From: Cyclobacteriaceae bacterium
Lineage (GTDB): Bacteria > Bacteroidota > Bacteroidia > Cytophagales > Cyclobacteriaceae
Direction of reading: 5' to 3'
DNA length: 37,633 nt
Assembly (NCBI GenBank): GCA_958296015.1
Contig: CATQIH010000053.1
Coordinates: 1-37,633 of the forward strand
In this document: positions 6,439-14,206 of the stretch, piece after piece
How positions within the stretch are numbered: the first letter of the stretch is position 1
Layout of the letters: every line of letters begins with the position of its first letter
Translations under genes and position numbers: made by a program
The notes under the pieces: generated by a model
What the model was told of the DNA's origin: nothing
Databases searched by the model: none
What the model saw: the letters and a program-made list of their open reading frames with translations, nothing else

Positions 6439-7347
6439 ATGGAAATAATCAGCACAAACGCGCTTGTCAAATATTTCGGCACAACCCCTGCGTGTGACAA
6501 TATGTCTATCCATGTGAAGGAGCGGGAAATTTATGGGTTTCTGGGACTGAATGGTGCTGGAAAAACGACGCTGATACGAATGATCCTGGGTATGATCAAA
6601 CCCGATAGCGGAAAAATAGCGTTGTTTGGCCAACCGCTTGCCCCTCAATTTAATCAATGGAACGACATCGGTTACCTGGTGGAAACACCCTATGCATACC
6701 CTAATCTTTCAGTGACTGAAAACTTAAAAGTTTATTACAAACTGCGACAATTAACCAACCCGGCTTTGTTGGAGGACATTATTGAGAAACTGAAGCTGAC
6801 CAAATACAAAGACAAAAAGGCGAAAGTGCTGTCGCTCGGGAACCAACAACGATTGGGCCTGGCAAAAGCACTCATGCACCAACCGAAACTTTTGATACTC
6901 GACGAACCCATCAACGGTTTAGACCCCGAAGGAATTGTAGAAGTAAGGGAATTACTTAAAGACCTGGCAAGCAAAGGTGCGACCATTTTTCTTTCGAGCC
7001 ACATACTTGCTGAAATTTCCAGAATTGCCAATCGCATAGGCATCATTCACGAAGGCAAGTTAGTACAGGAACTCACCACCCACGAACTCACCGACCGGCT
7101 TATCAAAAAACTTGTCGTGAAAACATCCTACAATACACAAGCTGTTCAGGAATTATTGCGCGCAGGTTACAAAGCAGTGTTGACAGTGCATGATGAAATA
7201 GAAATTACAGATCATAACGCGATTGCAAACCCTGAGCATCTTGCTACATTGTTGGTTGAAAAGCACCTCCCACCTCAACAACTGTATCTGTTTACCGAAG
7301 ATTTAGAAATGTTTTTCTTGCGAACAATCAGAACAAACAAGTCATGA
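6439..7347 (+). CDS. ABC transporter ATP-binding protein (BcrA/drug-export type)
   Basis: A 302-residue cytosolic ATPase that drives the permease encoded next. Walker A is GLNGAGKT (36-43), the signature is LSLGNQQ (131-137), Walker B is LLILDEP (151-157) and the H-loop His is at 188 in SSHIL. The final ~95 residues form the extra C-terminal region common in BcrA/NatA-like ABC-2 exporters. The signature Gln-Gln in place of S-G-G-Q is typical of this subgroup. Its stop overlaps the permease start by 4 bp (ATGA), implying translational coupling. Export of antimicrobial peptides, lipids or ions is the usual role of such two-gene systems; the substrate is not decided by the sequence. Confidence 0.9.
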   Translation: MEIISTNALVKYFGTTPACDNMSIHVKEREIYGFLGLNGAGKTTLIRMILGMIKPDSGKIALFGQPLAPQFNQWNDIGYLVETPYAYPNLSVTENLKVYYKLRQLTNPALLEDIIEKLKLTKYKDKKAKVLSLGNQQRLGLAKALMHQPKLLILDEPINGLDPEGIVEVRELLKDLASKGATIFLSSHILAEISRIANRIGIIHEGKLVQELTTHELTDRLIKKLVVKTSYNTQAVQELLRAGYKAVLTVHDEIEITDHNAIANPEHLATLLVEKHLPPQQLYLFTEDLEMFFLRTIRTNKS

Positions 7348-8132
7348 ACCAGCAGATACAAGCCTTACAAGTGGAGTTTATCAAAAACAAATACTCAAAC
7401 ATTCTATGGGTCACCTTCATCGCTTTTGGGTTGGCTCCGGTGATGGGTGGAGTATTTATTTTGATTGTTCAAGACCCTGAAGCATTGACGAAAGCAGGTG
7501 GACTTGCCACAAAAGCACAGGCCATGCATTTTGAGGCGAGTTGGACATCCTACTTTGGTGTATTGACACAGGCTATAGGCGTGGGTGGCGTGTTGGTTTT
7601 TGGCTTTGTGGCAAGCTGGATTTTCGGGCGCGAATATTCAGAGGGAACAGCCAAGGATATGTTAGCACTGCCCACTTCACGGACAAAAATACTGAACGCA
7701 AAATTTATAGTGTATGGCATTTGGTGTCTGGCACTTGCACTTTCTAACCTGTTGACCGCCCTTCTGATCGGAGCAATGTTACAACTGCCATCCATAGCAT
7801 CACAGGTAGTTTTATTACTACTTACTGACTATTTGATCACAACGTTGCTCACTGTTTTGGTTGGCGTGCCTATTGCCTTTTTTGCCATTTGGGGCAAGGG
7901 TTATCTGGCTCCTTTGGGTTTTGTTGCCTTGACGTTGGTGTTCGCGCAAATCATTGCAGCCACTGGTTATGGGTCATATTTCCCGTGGTCAATTCCCGGA
8001 TTGTATAGTGGTGCCGGTGGAGCATACAAAGAGATGCTGGACAATTACAGCTACGCAGTCTTGATACTAACTTGTATAACGGGCTATCTGGCAACAGTCA
8101 TTTATTGGAAAACCGCAGACCAGACAAAATAA
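7344..8132 (+). CDS. ABC-2 type transporter permease
   Basis: A 262-residue integral membrane protein with about six hydrophobic segments. It has the ABC-2 permease feature of a charged loop after the second segment (WIFGREYSEGTAKDMLALPTSR), where a conserved E-x-x-x-G-T helix contacts the ATPase. It overlaps the upstream ATPase gene by 4 bp, so the two form a single exporter unit. It is convergent with the MFS gene, whose stop lies 7 bp away, leaving no room for a separate terminator. Confidence 0.85.
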   Translation: MNQQIQALQVEFIKNKYSNILWVTFIAFGLAPVMGGVFILIVQDPEALTKAGGLATKAQAMHFEASWTSYFGVLTQAIGVGGVLVFGFVASWIFGREYSEGTAKDMLALPTSRTKILNAKFIVYGIWCLALALSNLLTALLIGAMLQLPSIASQVVLLLLTDYLITTLLTVLVGVPIAFFAIWGKGYLAPLGFVALTLVFAQIIAATGYGSYFPWSIPGLYSGAGGAYKEMLDNYSYAVLILTCITGYLATVIYWKTADQTK

Positions 8133-8139
8133 ACAATCG

Positions 8140-9432
8140 CTAAGTCGTCACTTTCCTGTTGATCACTACCGGCCTGAAGGATAAGAAAGCCAGCAGCAGA
8201 AAGAGCAGAGCAGAGATGAAGAAAGTAGTGCCCCCGATCTGCTGGTAGATCAGTCCGCCACTGATCAGGCCCACGATGCTTGCCAGGCTACCGGCACTGC
8301 TGGCATAGCCCTGGATGACACCCTGCTCTTGTTTGCTGCCCAGTTTGGAGAGTATAGCCAGGAAAGATGGCCACATCAGTCCGTTGCCCAGGCCAAAGCC
8401 GATAGCGCCTACATAGGCCAGGGCCGGATTCTGCAACCCAAAACAGGCAAAGCCCAGGCAGAGAATGACGCTTCCGGTCACAACCAGCTTGCCTTCGGGA
8501 ATGACTTTGGACACATAGCTTAGCACAGGACCTTGTACCAAAATCATCACGCCGCTCAATACGGAAAAGAAAATGCCTAACTGAAAAGTGTCCCATTGCA
8601 ACACCTTCACGGCATGTACCGGAAAGGCGACATAAAAAAAATTGAAAGCCAGAAAAAACAGGAAGTTAAGCACGATCATAAACGTAACGTGGGGCTTTTT
8701 CATGGTACTCCAAAAACCAGTAGTTTGTCTGGGTGGAGCCTCTTGTGCTGTAGCTTCGGTAAAATCGTGATGGTGGTCGCATTTGATCAAAGAGGGGGGA
8801 TTGTTGTGAGATTCGGGCAGCATAAAATAGATGACGGCAATAGCAGTGCCCGAGATGCCCATCGCCAGCAGCACGGGGAGCATGTCGCCCATCGCGGTAT
8901 CACCCAGCAGCCCTGCCACCGCCGGGCCGATGATAAAACCCAGGCTGGCCGCTGCCCCCATTTTGCCAAAATTACTGTTCCTGGTGGCATCATCGCTGAT
9001 ATCAGAGAGGTAGGCATTGGCGACAGAGATGTTGCCACCAGTAATGCCATCTACCGCCCGGGCAACAAATATCAGCAGGAGCGGGAATGTGAGTAGAAAC
9101 GAACCCAGGAGTCGGGAGTCAATATGGCTGATCGCTTTTTCCGGAATCAGCAGCGCGATGATGAAGATGGCCCAGGCGATAAAGGTGCCTGTCTGACTAA
9201 CCAGCAGCACTTTACGCCTGCCGATGCGGTCAGACCAGTTGCCAAGCAAGGGGGCACCTACAAACTGAAAAGCAGAATAGGTAGCCCCAATCAGCCCATA
9301 AACTACTTCGTTGCCGCCAAACTTGAGCACCAGCACAATCAGGAAAGGAAGCACAATGCTGAAACCCAGCGAGCCAATAAAGTTGACCAGCAAGATAGGA
9401 AATAGCGGGGAACCCTGTGTTTTTACGACCAT
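8140..9432 (-). CDS. MFS transporter, Tet/DHA1-like
   Basis: A 430-residue inner-membrane exporter with twelve predicted segments split by a central hydrophilic loop. Motif A is GNWSDRIGRRKVLL at 64-77 and the first segment opens FPILLVNFIGSLGFSIVLPF, as in TetA-type and other DHA1 antiporters. The central loop contains an unusual KCDHHHDFTE stretch that could bind metal. Proton-driven export of a drug or metabolite is likely; tetracycline is only one possibility. It probably starts at 9432 with VVKTQ following the Met; no SD is visible. Higher GC than the genes to the left. Confidence 0.85.
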   Translation of the reverse strand: MVVKTQGSPLFPILLVNFIGSLGFSIVLPFLIVLVLKFGGNEVVYGLIGATYSAFQFVGAPLLGNWSDRIGRRKVLLVSQTGTFIAWAIFIIALLIPEKAISHIDSRLLGSFLLTFPLLLIFVARAVDGITGGNISVANAYLSDISDDATRNSNFGKMGAAASLGFIIGPAVAGLLGDTAMGDMLPVLLAMGISGTAIAVIYFMLPESHNNPPSLIKCDHHHDFTEATAQEAPPRQTTGFWSTMKKPHVTFMIVLNFLFFLAFNFFYVAFPVHAVKVLQWDTFQLGIFFSVLSGVMILVQGPVLSYVSKVIPEGKLVVTGSVILCLGFACFGLQNPALAYVGAIGFGLGNGLMWPSFLAILSKLGSKQEQGVIQGYASSAGSLASIVGLISGGLIYQQIGGTTFFISALLFLLLAFLSFRPVVINRKVTT

Positions 9433-9576
9433 CTTTTCTTATTGCCTGTGAATATAGCTACTTAAATGATAAAGCAGCCACCTTTGGATTGGAAAAGCTG
9501 CAACTTTTAGAATAGACGCAACGTGTCTGTATAGACAATGTGGGAAATACTGAATGAAAGAAGTATATTTAACAAT

Positions 9577-9646
9577 TGCTAGTGCACTCCACGCCGGACG
9601 CGTTTGTAACGCCAGCCGCGCTGCGCGTTACAAACGCACACTAGCA
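9577..9646. repeat. 70-bp REP-like palindromic repeat
   Basis: The outer arms are tgctagtg (9577-9584) and cactagca (9639-9646); the inner arms cgtttgtaacg and cgttacaaacg are perfect 11-bp complements around a GC-rich loop. The left side carries an extra segment (cactccacgccggacg). A single-arm relative sits at 593-630. Such paired palindromes are typical of REP/BIME elements. Confidence 0.65.
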
Positions 9647-9657
9647 GTCGGTGAAAT

Positions 9658-9732
9658 CAGCTTGAGCGCATATCCATGCGTTCAGCTTGAGCGCATATCC
9701 ATGCGTTCAGCTTGAGCGCATATCCATGCGTT
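9658..9732. repeat. 25-bp tandem repeat, three identical units
   Basis: Three identical 25-bp units start at 9658, 9683 and 9708 with no spacers. Each begins cagcttgagcg and contains a small hairpin (cgcat / atgcg, 4-nt loop). The array abuts, after 11 bp, the target duplication of the MITE. Function is unknown. Confidence 0.9.
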
Positions 9733-9752
9733 CTTCATCTTATACGGCATTT

Positions 9753-9854
9753 TATACTACGGTACATTTGGCTTAAAGTGGGCTGTGAGGACACAGCCCA
9801 CGGCCTTCGCGCCTCGGTTTGTGTCTCCACAAACCGAAACTGTACCGTAGTATA
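9753..9854 (+). mobile_element. 102-bp MITE, copy 1, with 9-bp target duplication
   Basis: The element starts tatactacggtaca and ends tgtaccgtagtata, a perfect 14-bp terminal inverted repeat. Inside are two strong hairpins: gtgggctgtg / cacagcccac with a 4-nt loop and cggtttgtg / cacaaaccg. The 9-mer acggcattt lies directly on both sides (9744-9752 and 9855-9863), as expected for a target duplication. It is identical base for base to 11569-11670. It is too short to encode a transposase, so it must be mobilised in trans. Confidence 0.88.
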
Positions 9855-9867
9855 ACGGCATTTATAA

Positions 9868-9906
9868 TGCCCCGCATGGAGTGCCCCGCATGGAGTGCCC
9901 CGCATT
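9868..9906. repeat. 14-bp tandem repeat, about 2.8 units
   Basis: Two complete units of tgccccgcatggag (9868-9881, 9882-9895) are followed by a partial third (9896-9906). The array lies just right of the MITE. No function is evident. Confidence 0.8.
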
Positions 9907-10138
9907 CCATGCTGGACATAGAGCGTGACCTAACAGAGTTTGAAATAAAAAAATCAACAATCCACCAAACCAACAACACGATGACTAATACCATGCTGAA
10001 CGCGCAACGACGAGGTAGAAAGTACGTGATACAAGCCACCCTAGTTACTGAGTGCCATTCCTATATTCATTGCAGCAACCTGGTACAAAAGCCAACTCGA
10101 GAGGCATATCAATACAACTGTTAACTGACTATGTACAA

Positions 10139-11539
10139 ATGAGAAAATATATATTTACGGTATTTATCGGATTCATTTCTTTAGCAGTGGCAGGGCAGGA
10201 CATAACAGGGCAATGGAATGGGTTGTTGAAAGTTCAGGGTACGCAGCTACGTGTGGTATTTCATGTAAGCCAGGCAGATAACGGCTACAGTGCCACCATG
10301 GACAGCCCCGATCAGGGTGCAACAGATATTCCGGTAACTTCTACCAGCTTTGAAGATTCCACATTAAACCTGGTGGTGGCAAACGCAGGTATTGAATATG
10401 AAGGTGTGTTGGGCAAAGATAATGTGATCGTTGGAGACTTTAAGCAAGGCGGACAATCCTTTCCTATGAACCTGTCGAGGGAAGTGTTTGAAAAGGAAAA
10501 GCTTGTCAGGCCGCAGGAACCTACCAAACCCTATGCTTATTATTCGGAAGACGTTACTTTCGAGAATAAGAAAGCAGGCGTTGTGTTGGTGGGTACATTA
10601 ACGTTACCAAAGAAAGAGGGCATCTTTCCGGCAGTTGTTTTGATCAGTGGCAGTGGCCCGCAAAACAGAGATGAAGAGTTGCTGGGCCATAAACCGTTTC
10701 TTGTATTATCAGATTATCTGACCCAAAACGGCATTGCAGTGCTACGGTTTGACGACAGAGGAACGGCTGCCTCATCAGGAGATTTTAGCACAGCCACCAG
10801 CGAAGATTTTGCCACTGACGTTGAGTCAGGCGTGAAATATCTGCAAACCAGAAAAGAGATCAACAACAAAGAAATAGGGTTGATCGGGCACAGCGAAGGC
10901 GGAATCATTGCACCTATGGTGGCTAGTCGCTCTAAAGATATTGCGTTCATCGTGCTGTTGGCAGGTACAGGTATTCCAGGCGATAGTTTACTTTTATTGC
11001 AACAGGGATTGATCGGGAAAGCATCAGGCGCGAGCGAAGAAGACTTGCAAAAAGTAAGGAAAATCAATCGAGGTGCTTTTAATATCATCTCCAGATCGAC
11101 CAACCAGGAACAGCTAAAAACTCAACTGACAAATTACATCAGGCAAAGTTTGAAAGACCATGCTGATACGGAAATACCAAAGGGAATAAACGAGGAAGAT
11201 TTTATAAAACTACAGGTTGATCAGTTGACGAGTCCCTGGATGCGGTTTTTTATACGATACAATCCGGCACCGACCCTGGAAAAAGTAACCTGTCCTGTGC
11301 TGGCCATCAACGGAGAAAAAGATTTGCAGGTGCCGCCAAAAGAAGATCTGGAAGCGATCAGAAATGCATTGGCAAAAGGTGGAAACAAAAACGTAACCAT
11401 CAAAGAACTACCCAACTTAAACCATTTATTTCAGGAAAGTAAAACAGGTTCACCTTCCGAATATGCGGCCATAGAACAAACACTCTCACCCACAGCCCTG
11501 ACAGAAATACTGAAGTGGATACAAACACAGACGAAGTAA
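10139..11539 (+). CDS. Secreted alpha/beta hydrolase
   Basis: A 466-residue exported hydrolase. The start at 10139 gives the signal peptide MRKYIFTVFIGFISLAVAGQ; a longer frame from 10052 would prepend 29 hydrophilic residues and is rejected. Residues ~21-125 form a beta-rich N-terminal domain, followed by an alpha/beta hydrolase fold. The nucleophile is Ser252 in GHSEG (250-254). The oxyanion region is ISGSGPQNRDE. Likely acid and base are Asp395 (NGEKDLQ) and His429 (NLNHLF). The family acts on esters or peptides in the periplasm; the substrate is not known. The gene is bracketed by two identical MITEs in the same orientation, so recombination between them could delete it. Confidence 0.85.
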   Translation: MRKYIFTVFIGFISLAVAGQDITGQWNGLLKVQGTQLRVVFHVSQADNGYSATMDSPDQGATDIPVTSTSFEDSTLNLVVANAGIEYEGVLGKDNVIVGDFKQGGQSFPMNLSREVFEKEKLVRPQEPTKPYAYYSEDVTFENKKAGVVLVGTLTLPKKEGIFPAVVLISGSGPQNRDEELLGHKPFLVLSDYLTQNGIAVLRFDDRGTAASSGDFSTATSEDFATDVESGVKYLQTRKEINNKEIGLIGHSEGGIIAPMVASRSKDIAFIVLLAGTGIPGDSLLLLQQGLIGKASGASEEDLQKVRKINRGAFNIISRSTNQEQLKTQLTNYIRQSLKDHADTEIPKGINEEDFIKLQVDQLTSPWMRFFIRYNPAPTLEKVTCPVLAINGEKDLQVPPKEDLEAIRNALAKGGNKNVTIKELPNLNHLFQESKTGSPSEYAAIEQTLSPTALTEILKWIQTQTK

Positions 11540-11568
11540 GTGAATCAATAAAGGTTTATGTATTTAGG

Positions 11569-11670
11569 TATACTACGGTACATTTGGCTTAAAGTGGGCT
11601 GTGAGGACACAGCCCACGGCCTTCGCGCCTCGGTTTGTGTCTCCACAAACCGAAACTGTACCGTAGTATA
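11569..11670 (+). mobile_element. 102-bp MITE, copy 2, with 9-bp target duplication
   Basis: This copy is identical to 9753-9854 over all 102 bases. It is flanked by a different perfect 9-mer, gtatttagg, at 11560-11568 and 11671-11679, proving a separate insertion event. It lies between the hydrolase stop and the mntA start codon (26 bp to the ATG at 11697). Its long hairpins could end transcription leaving the hydrolase or alter the toxin-antitoxin promoter. Confidence 0.88.
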
Positions 11671-11696
11671 GTATTTAGGTAAAAGCGATAGGAACT

Positions 11697-11992
11697 ATGA
11701 CAACTAAAGAACACATTTTAAATATACTGAAATTAAACAAGGCCAAACTTGAAAACCTTGGTGTTGAAAATGTAGGATTGTTTGGCTCATATCTACGGAA
11801 TGAGCAGTCAAAAGATACGATATTGATATATTAATTGACTTCAATCCTGATAAAGAAAGCTTTGATAATTACATGGAAGCTTGTAACTTATTTGAAGCGT
11901 TATTTAGCAGTGAAAGAGTAGAGGTAGTCACCAAGAACGGATTAAGCTCCCATATAGGACCTAAAATATTAAACGAAGTAAAGTATGTCTAA
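11697..11992 (+). pseudogene. mntA: MntA-type nucleotidyltransferase antitoxin, frameshifted
   Basis: MntA is the minimal nucleotidyltransferase that AMPylates and silences HepT. The frame from 11697 encodes MTTKEHILNILKLNKAKLEN and VGLFGSYLRNEQSKD, then leaves frame and stops at 11832-11834. From 11819 another frame continues DIDILIDFNPDKESFDNYME and ends KILNEVKYV at 11990-11992, overlapping hepT by 8 bp. Restoring one base near 11817 rebuilds the G-S-x10-D-x-D motif: GS, ten residues, then DID. The indel thus falls within the catalytic motif itself. As written the product would be a 45-residue stub without the metal-binding Asp residues. A sequencing error is possible. Confidence 0.8.
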
Positions 11993-12323
11993 GGACTATA
12001 TTGAATATCTCAAACATATTCAAGATGAATGTTCATATATTTTATCCGTAAGTGGAGCTGGATTGACCAAAGACTCGTTTTTTCAGGACGAAACTTTAAA
12101 GCGAGCCATAGTAAGAAGCCTAGAAATAATTGGAGGAGCGACGAAGAAAGTTCCAGCAGATGCCAAAGTAAAATGGGATTCCATATGGAAAAATATGGCT
12201 GGTATGCGAGACAGACTTATACATGATTACATAGGAGTAAATTATGCTATTGTATGGGACGTGGTAAAGAACAAAATTCCTGAGTTATACCAGCAAATCT
12301 CTGAGGTAATAGAGCATGAATAA
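11985..12323 (+). CDS. hepT: HepT-like HEPN-domain toxin (DUF86)
   Basis: A complete 112-residue HEPN protein of the DUF86 family. The R-x4-H-x-Y motif is R75-DRLI-H80-D-Y82. In studied MntA-HepT systems this motif is the RNase centre, and its Tyr is the residue AMPylated by MntA. The start codon lies inside the end of mntA (8-bp overlap), the standard coupled arrangement. The toxin frame is intact although the antitoxin frame is broken, so either it is poorly expressed, tolerated, or the frameshift is artefactual. The gene is AT-rich and stands out from the amylase gene that follows convergently 8 bp away. Confidence 0.85.
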   Translation: MSKDYIEYLKHIQDECSYILSVSGAGLTKDSFFQDETLKRAIVRSLEIIGGATKKVPADAKVKWDSIWKNMAGMRDRLIHDYIGVNYAIVWDVVKNKIPELYQQISEVIEHE

Positions 12324-12331
12324 AGAAGCTA

Positions 12332-14137
12332 CTAATAAACTTGACTTATCTCAAACACATAAGACTGTAAAGGGGCCAGTTCCATTGCAATGCCTTGCGG
12401 TCCTTCGCTGATGATTACATCTTTGGGGCGGAAGGTAGCCGTAGTATTCGTTTGGAAGATGTCTGTTAACTGATAGTCTTTTGTCTCTTCCATTCCCATC
12501 GCTTCTATAGCTGTTTTGGGTATCTTCAGATTAAACTTTTGTGGGTTTTTCGCATCAAAGTTCATCACCACCAGCAGGCGTTTATCCTGGGTGAATCTAA
12601 GAAAAGCATAGGCCAGTTCGCCAAACCCTTCTGCAAGGTGACGGTTGTGTGGGAAGAGGTCGTACAACATGCCGTGGCTGATGGCCTCATGGTGGCAAAG
12701 GTTCATCAACTGCTGATAGAACGTCCGTAGTTCGCGTTGCTGCGGACTTAAATCTGCCCCGTCAAATTTACCACCATTGCTCCACTTCTGAAATTCCGGC
12801 ACGCCCCAGTAGTCAAAGATCGTGGTACGGCCATCGTCGCCGCTAAAGCCAGACGTGCCCAGCGCGGGTTCGCCTACTTCTTGTCCGAAATACACCATCA
12901 GCGGACCGGTATGCATCAGGGCACTTAGTACCATGCCGGGCTTGGCTTTTTCGGGTGCTCCGGCAAAGAAACGGGAGGCAATCCGTTGCTCATCGTGGTT
13001 TTCCAGGAAGCGGAGCATATGCTGATTTTTGCCATACAGGTATTTCCAGGTGTTTTCTACAGAAATGAGCGTACCGTGCCCTTCTATCACGCCGCGCAGC
13101 GTATCATAGGTCTGCACTTTGTCGTAGAGGAAGTCAAACCTGCCCACATCAATGTAGTTTCTGTATTGCTCCGGATTGTATATCTCTGCAATAAAAACAA
13201 GATTGGGATACTGCTCTTTCACTTTAGGAATGACCCATTGCCAGAACTCCACCGGCACCATTTCTGCCATATCGCAGCGAAAGCCATTTACTTGTTTGCC
13301 AGCCCAGTACCTCAGAACATGGTACATCTTCTGCCAGGTATCAGGAACAGGGTCAAAGTGATGTTGCCGGTTGTGCAGGTAGTCCACGCCATAGTTGAGC
13401 TTGACCGTCTCAAACCAGTCGTTGATGGTAGGGCGGGCTGAAAAGTTATCGTTGCCGGTGGCTTTGGCAGGATATTCGGCAAACTTACCGTCTTTGGTAG
13501 GAAAGGGGTGATCGCTCAGCGACACGTAATCCTGCGGCACCTGAAAATGTTCATCCGGGATGTAGTAGAAATTGTTGTGCGGGTCAAACGCTTTGCTGAC
13601 ATCATCATCCTCACCAAAGTCGAACACTCCTTCAGGTTTAACATCCGAGTGGTAGTGCCGGGCCACATGGTTGGGCACAAAATCTATGATCACTTTCAGT
13701 TCCTGTGCGTGTGTTCTTGCCACCAGTGCCTCAAACTCCTGCATACGGTTGGGCACTTCCACGGCCAGGTCCGGGTTCACATCATAATAATCTTTGATCG
13801 CATACGGAGAACCGGCACGGCCTTTCACCACATCGGCATCGTCCAGCGGTATATCATATTGCTGATAGTCGGTGAGTACAGCATGTTCTACCACACCAGT
13901 GTACCACACATGGGTGCTACCCATCGCCTTGATAGCCTTTAGGGCTGTTTCGGTGATGTCGTTGAACTTACCCACCCCGTTTTCTTCCAGTGTTCCATAC
14001 AGGGCATTGGTGGCTTTGGTGTTGCCAAACAGGCGGGTAAATATCTGATAGATGACAAGCTTACGCTGGCCGGTGATCTCTTCTATCAGAAGATTAGGGT
14101 CTTGCTTAGCAATGGCTGTTAACTGATTTTTGTCCAC
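12332..14137 (-). CDS. GH13 alpha-amylase family enzyme, cytoplasmic
   Basis: A 601-residue glycoside hydrolase without a signal peptide. Conserved regions of the (beta/alpha)8 barrel are seen: DFVPNH (152-157), GFRCDMAE with nucleophile Asp289, FIAEIYNP with acid/base Glu318, and FLENHDEQR with Asp382. A C-terminal beta domain follows (VVMNFDAKNPQKFNL). It likely hydrolyses or rearranges intracellular alpha-glucans; specificity cannot be fixed from sequence. It is convergent with hepT and preceded upstream by purD with a 69-bp gap, probably having its own promoter. Confidence 0.88.
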   Translation of the reverse strand: MDKNQLTAIAKQDPNLLIEEITGQRKLVIYQIFTRLFGNTKATNALYGTLEENGVGKFNDITETALKAIKAMGSTHVWYTGVVEHAVLTDYQQYDIPLDDADVVKGRAGSPYAIKDYYDVNPDLAVEVPNRMQEFEALVARTHAQELKVIIDFVPNHVARHYHSDVKPEGVFDFGEDDDVSKAFDPHNNFYYIPDEHFQVPQDYVSLSDHPFPTKDGKFAEYPAKATGNDNFSARPTINDWFETVKLNYGVDYLHNRQHHFDPVPDTWQKMYHVLRYWAGKQVNGFRCDMAEMVPVEFWQWVIPKVKEQYPNLVFIAEIYNPEQYRNYIDVGRFDFLYDKVQTYDTLRGVIEGHGTLISVENTWKYLYGKNQHMLRFLENHDEQRIASRFFAGAPEKAKPGMVLSALMHTGPLMVYFGQEVGEPALGTSGFSGDDGRTTIFDYWGVPEFQKWSNGGKFDGADLSPQQRELRTFYQQLMNLCHHEAISHGMLYDLFPHNRHLAEGFGELAYAFLRFTQDKRLLVVMNFDAKNPQKFNLKIPKTAIEAMGMEETKDYQLTDIFQTNTTATFRPKDVIISEGPQGIAMELAPLQSYVFEISQVY

Positions 14138-14206
14138 AGGTTGATGGTGTTGAGATTAAATAAAAAGTTGAATGAAAAAAAATGTTATCAGAAACTAATA
14201 AAAAAA

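Larger units (their letters stand above)
9433..10138. other. Repeat-dense intergenic hotspot
   Basis: This 706-bp spacer between the MFS exporter and the hydrolase holds, in order, a 70-bp REP-like palindrome, three 25-bp tandem repeats, a 102-bp MITE with its target duplication, and a 14-bp tandem repeat. The last ~230 bp before the hydrolase contain nothing recognisable. Frames here have no motifs. Confidence 0.7.

Noticed and set aside
8329-9405. Plus-strand frames opposite the MFS gene
   Set aside because: They are shadows of the MFS coding sequence; the translated peptides are low-complexity and lack motifs.
9658-9732. CRISPR array
   Set aside because: The three 25-bp units are directly adjacent with no spacers, and no cas gene is present.
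9753-11670. Composite transposon carrying the hydrolase
   Set aside because: Each MITE copy has its own different 9-bp duplication on both sides, so they inserted independently; no shared duplication surrounds the whole unit.
11810-11835. Programmed frameshift in mntA
   Set aside because: The shift site (gatacgat) lacks a slippery heptamer or a downstream pseudoknot, and MntA homologues are normally single-frame.
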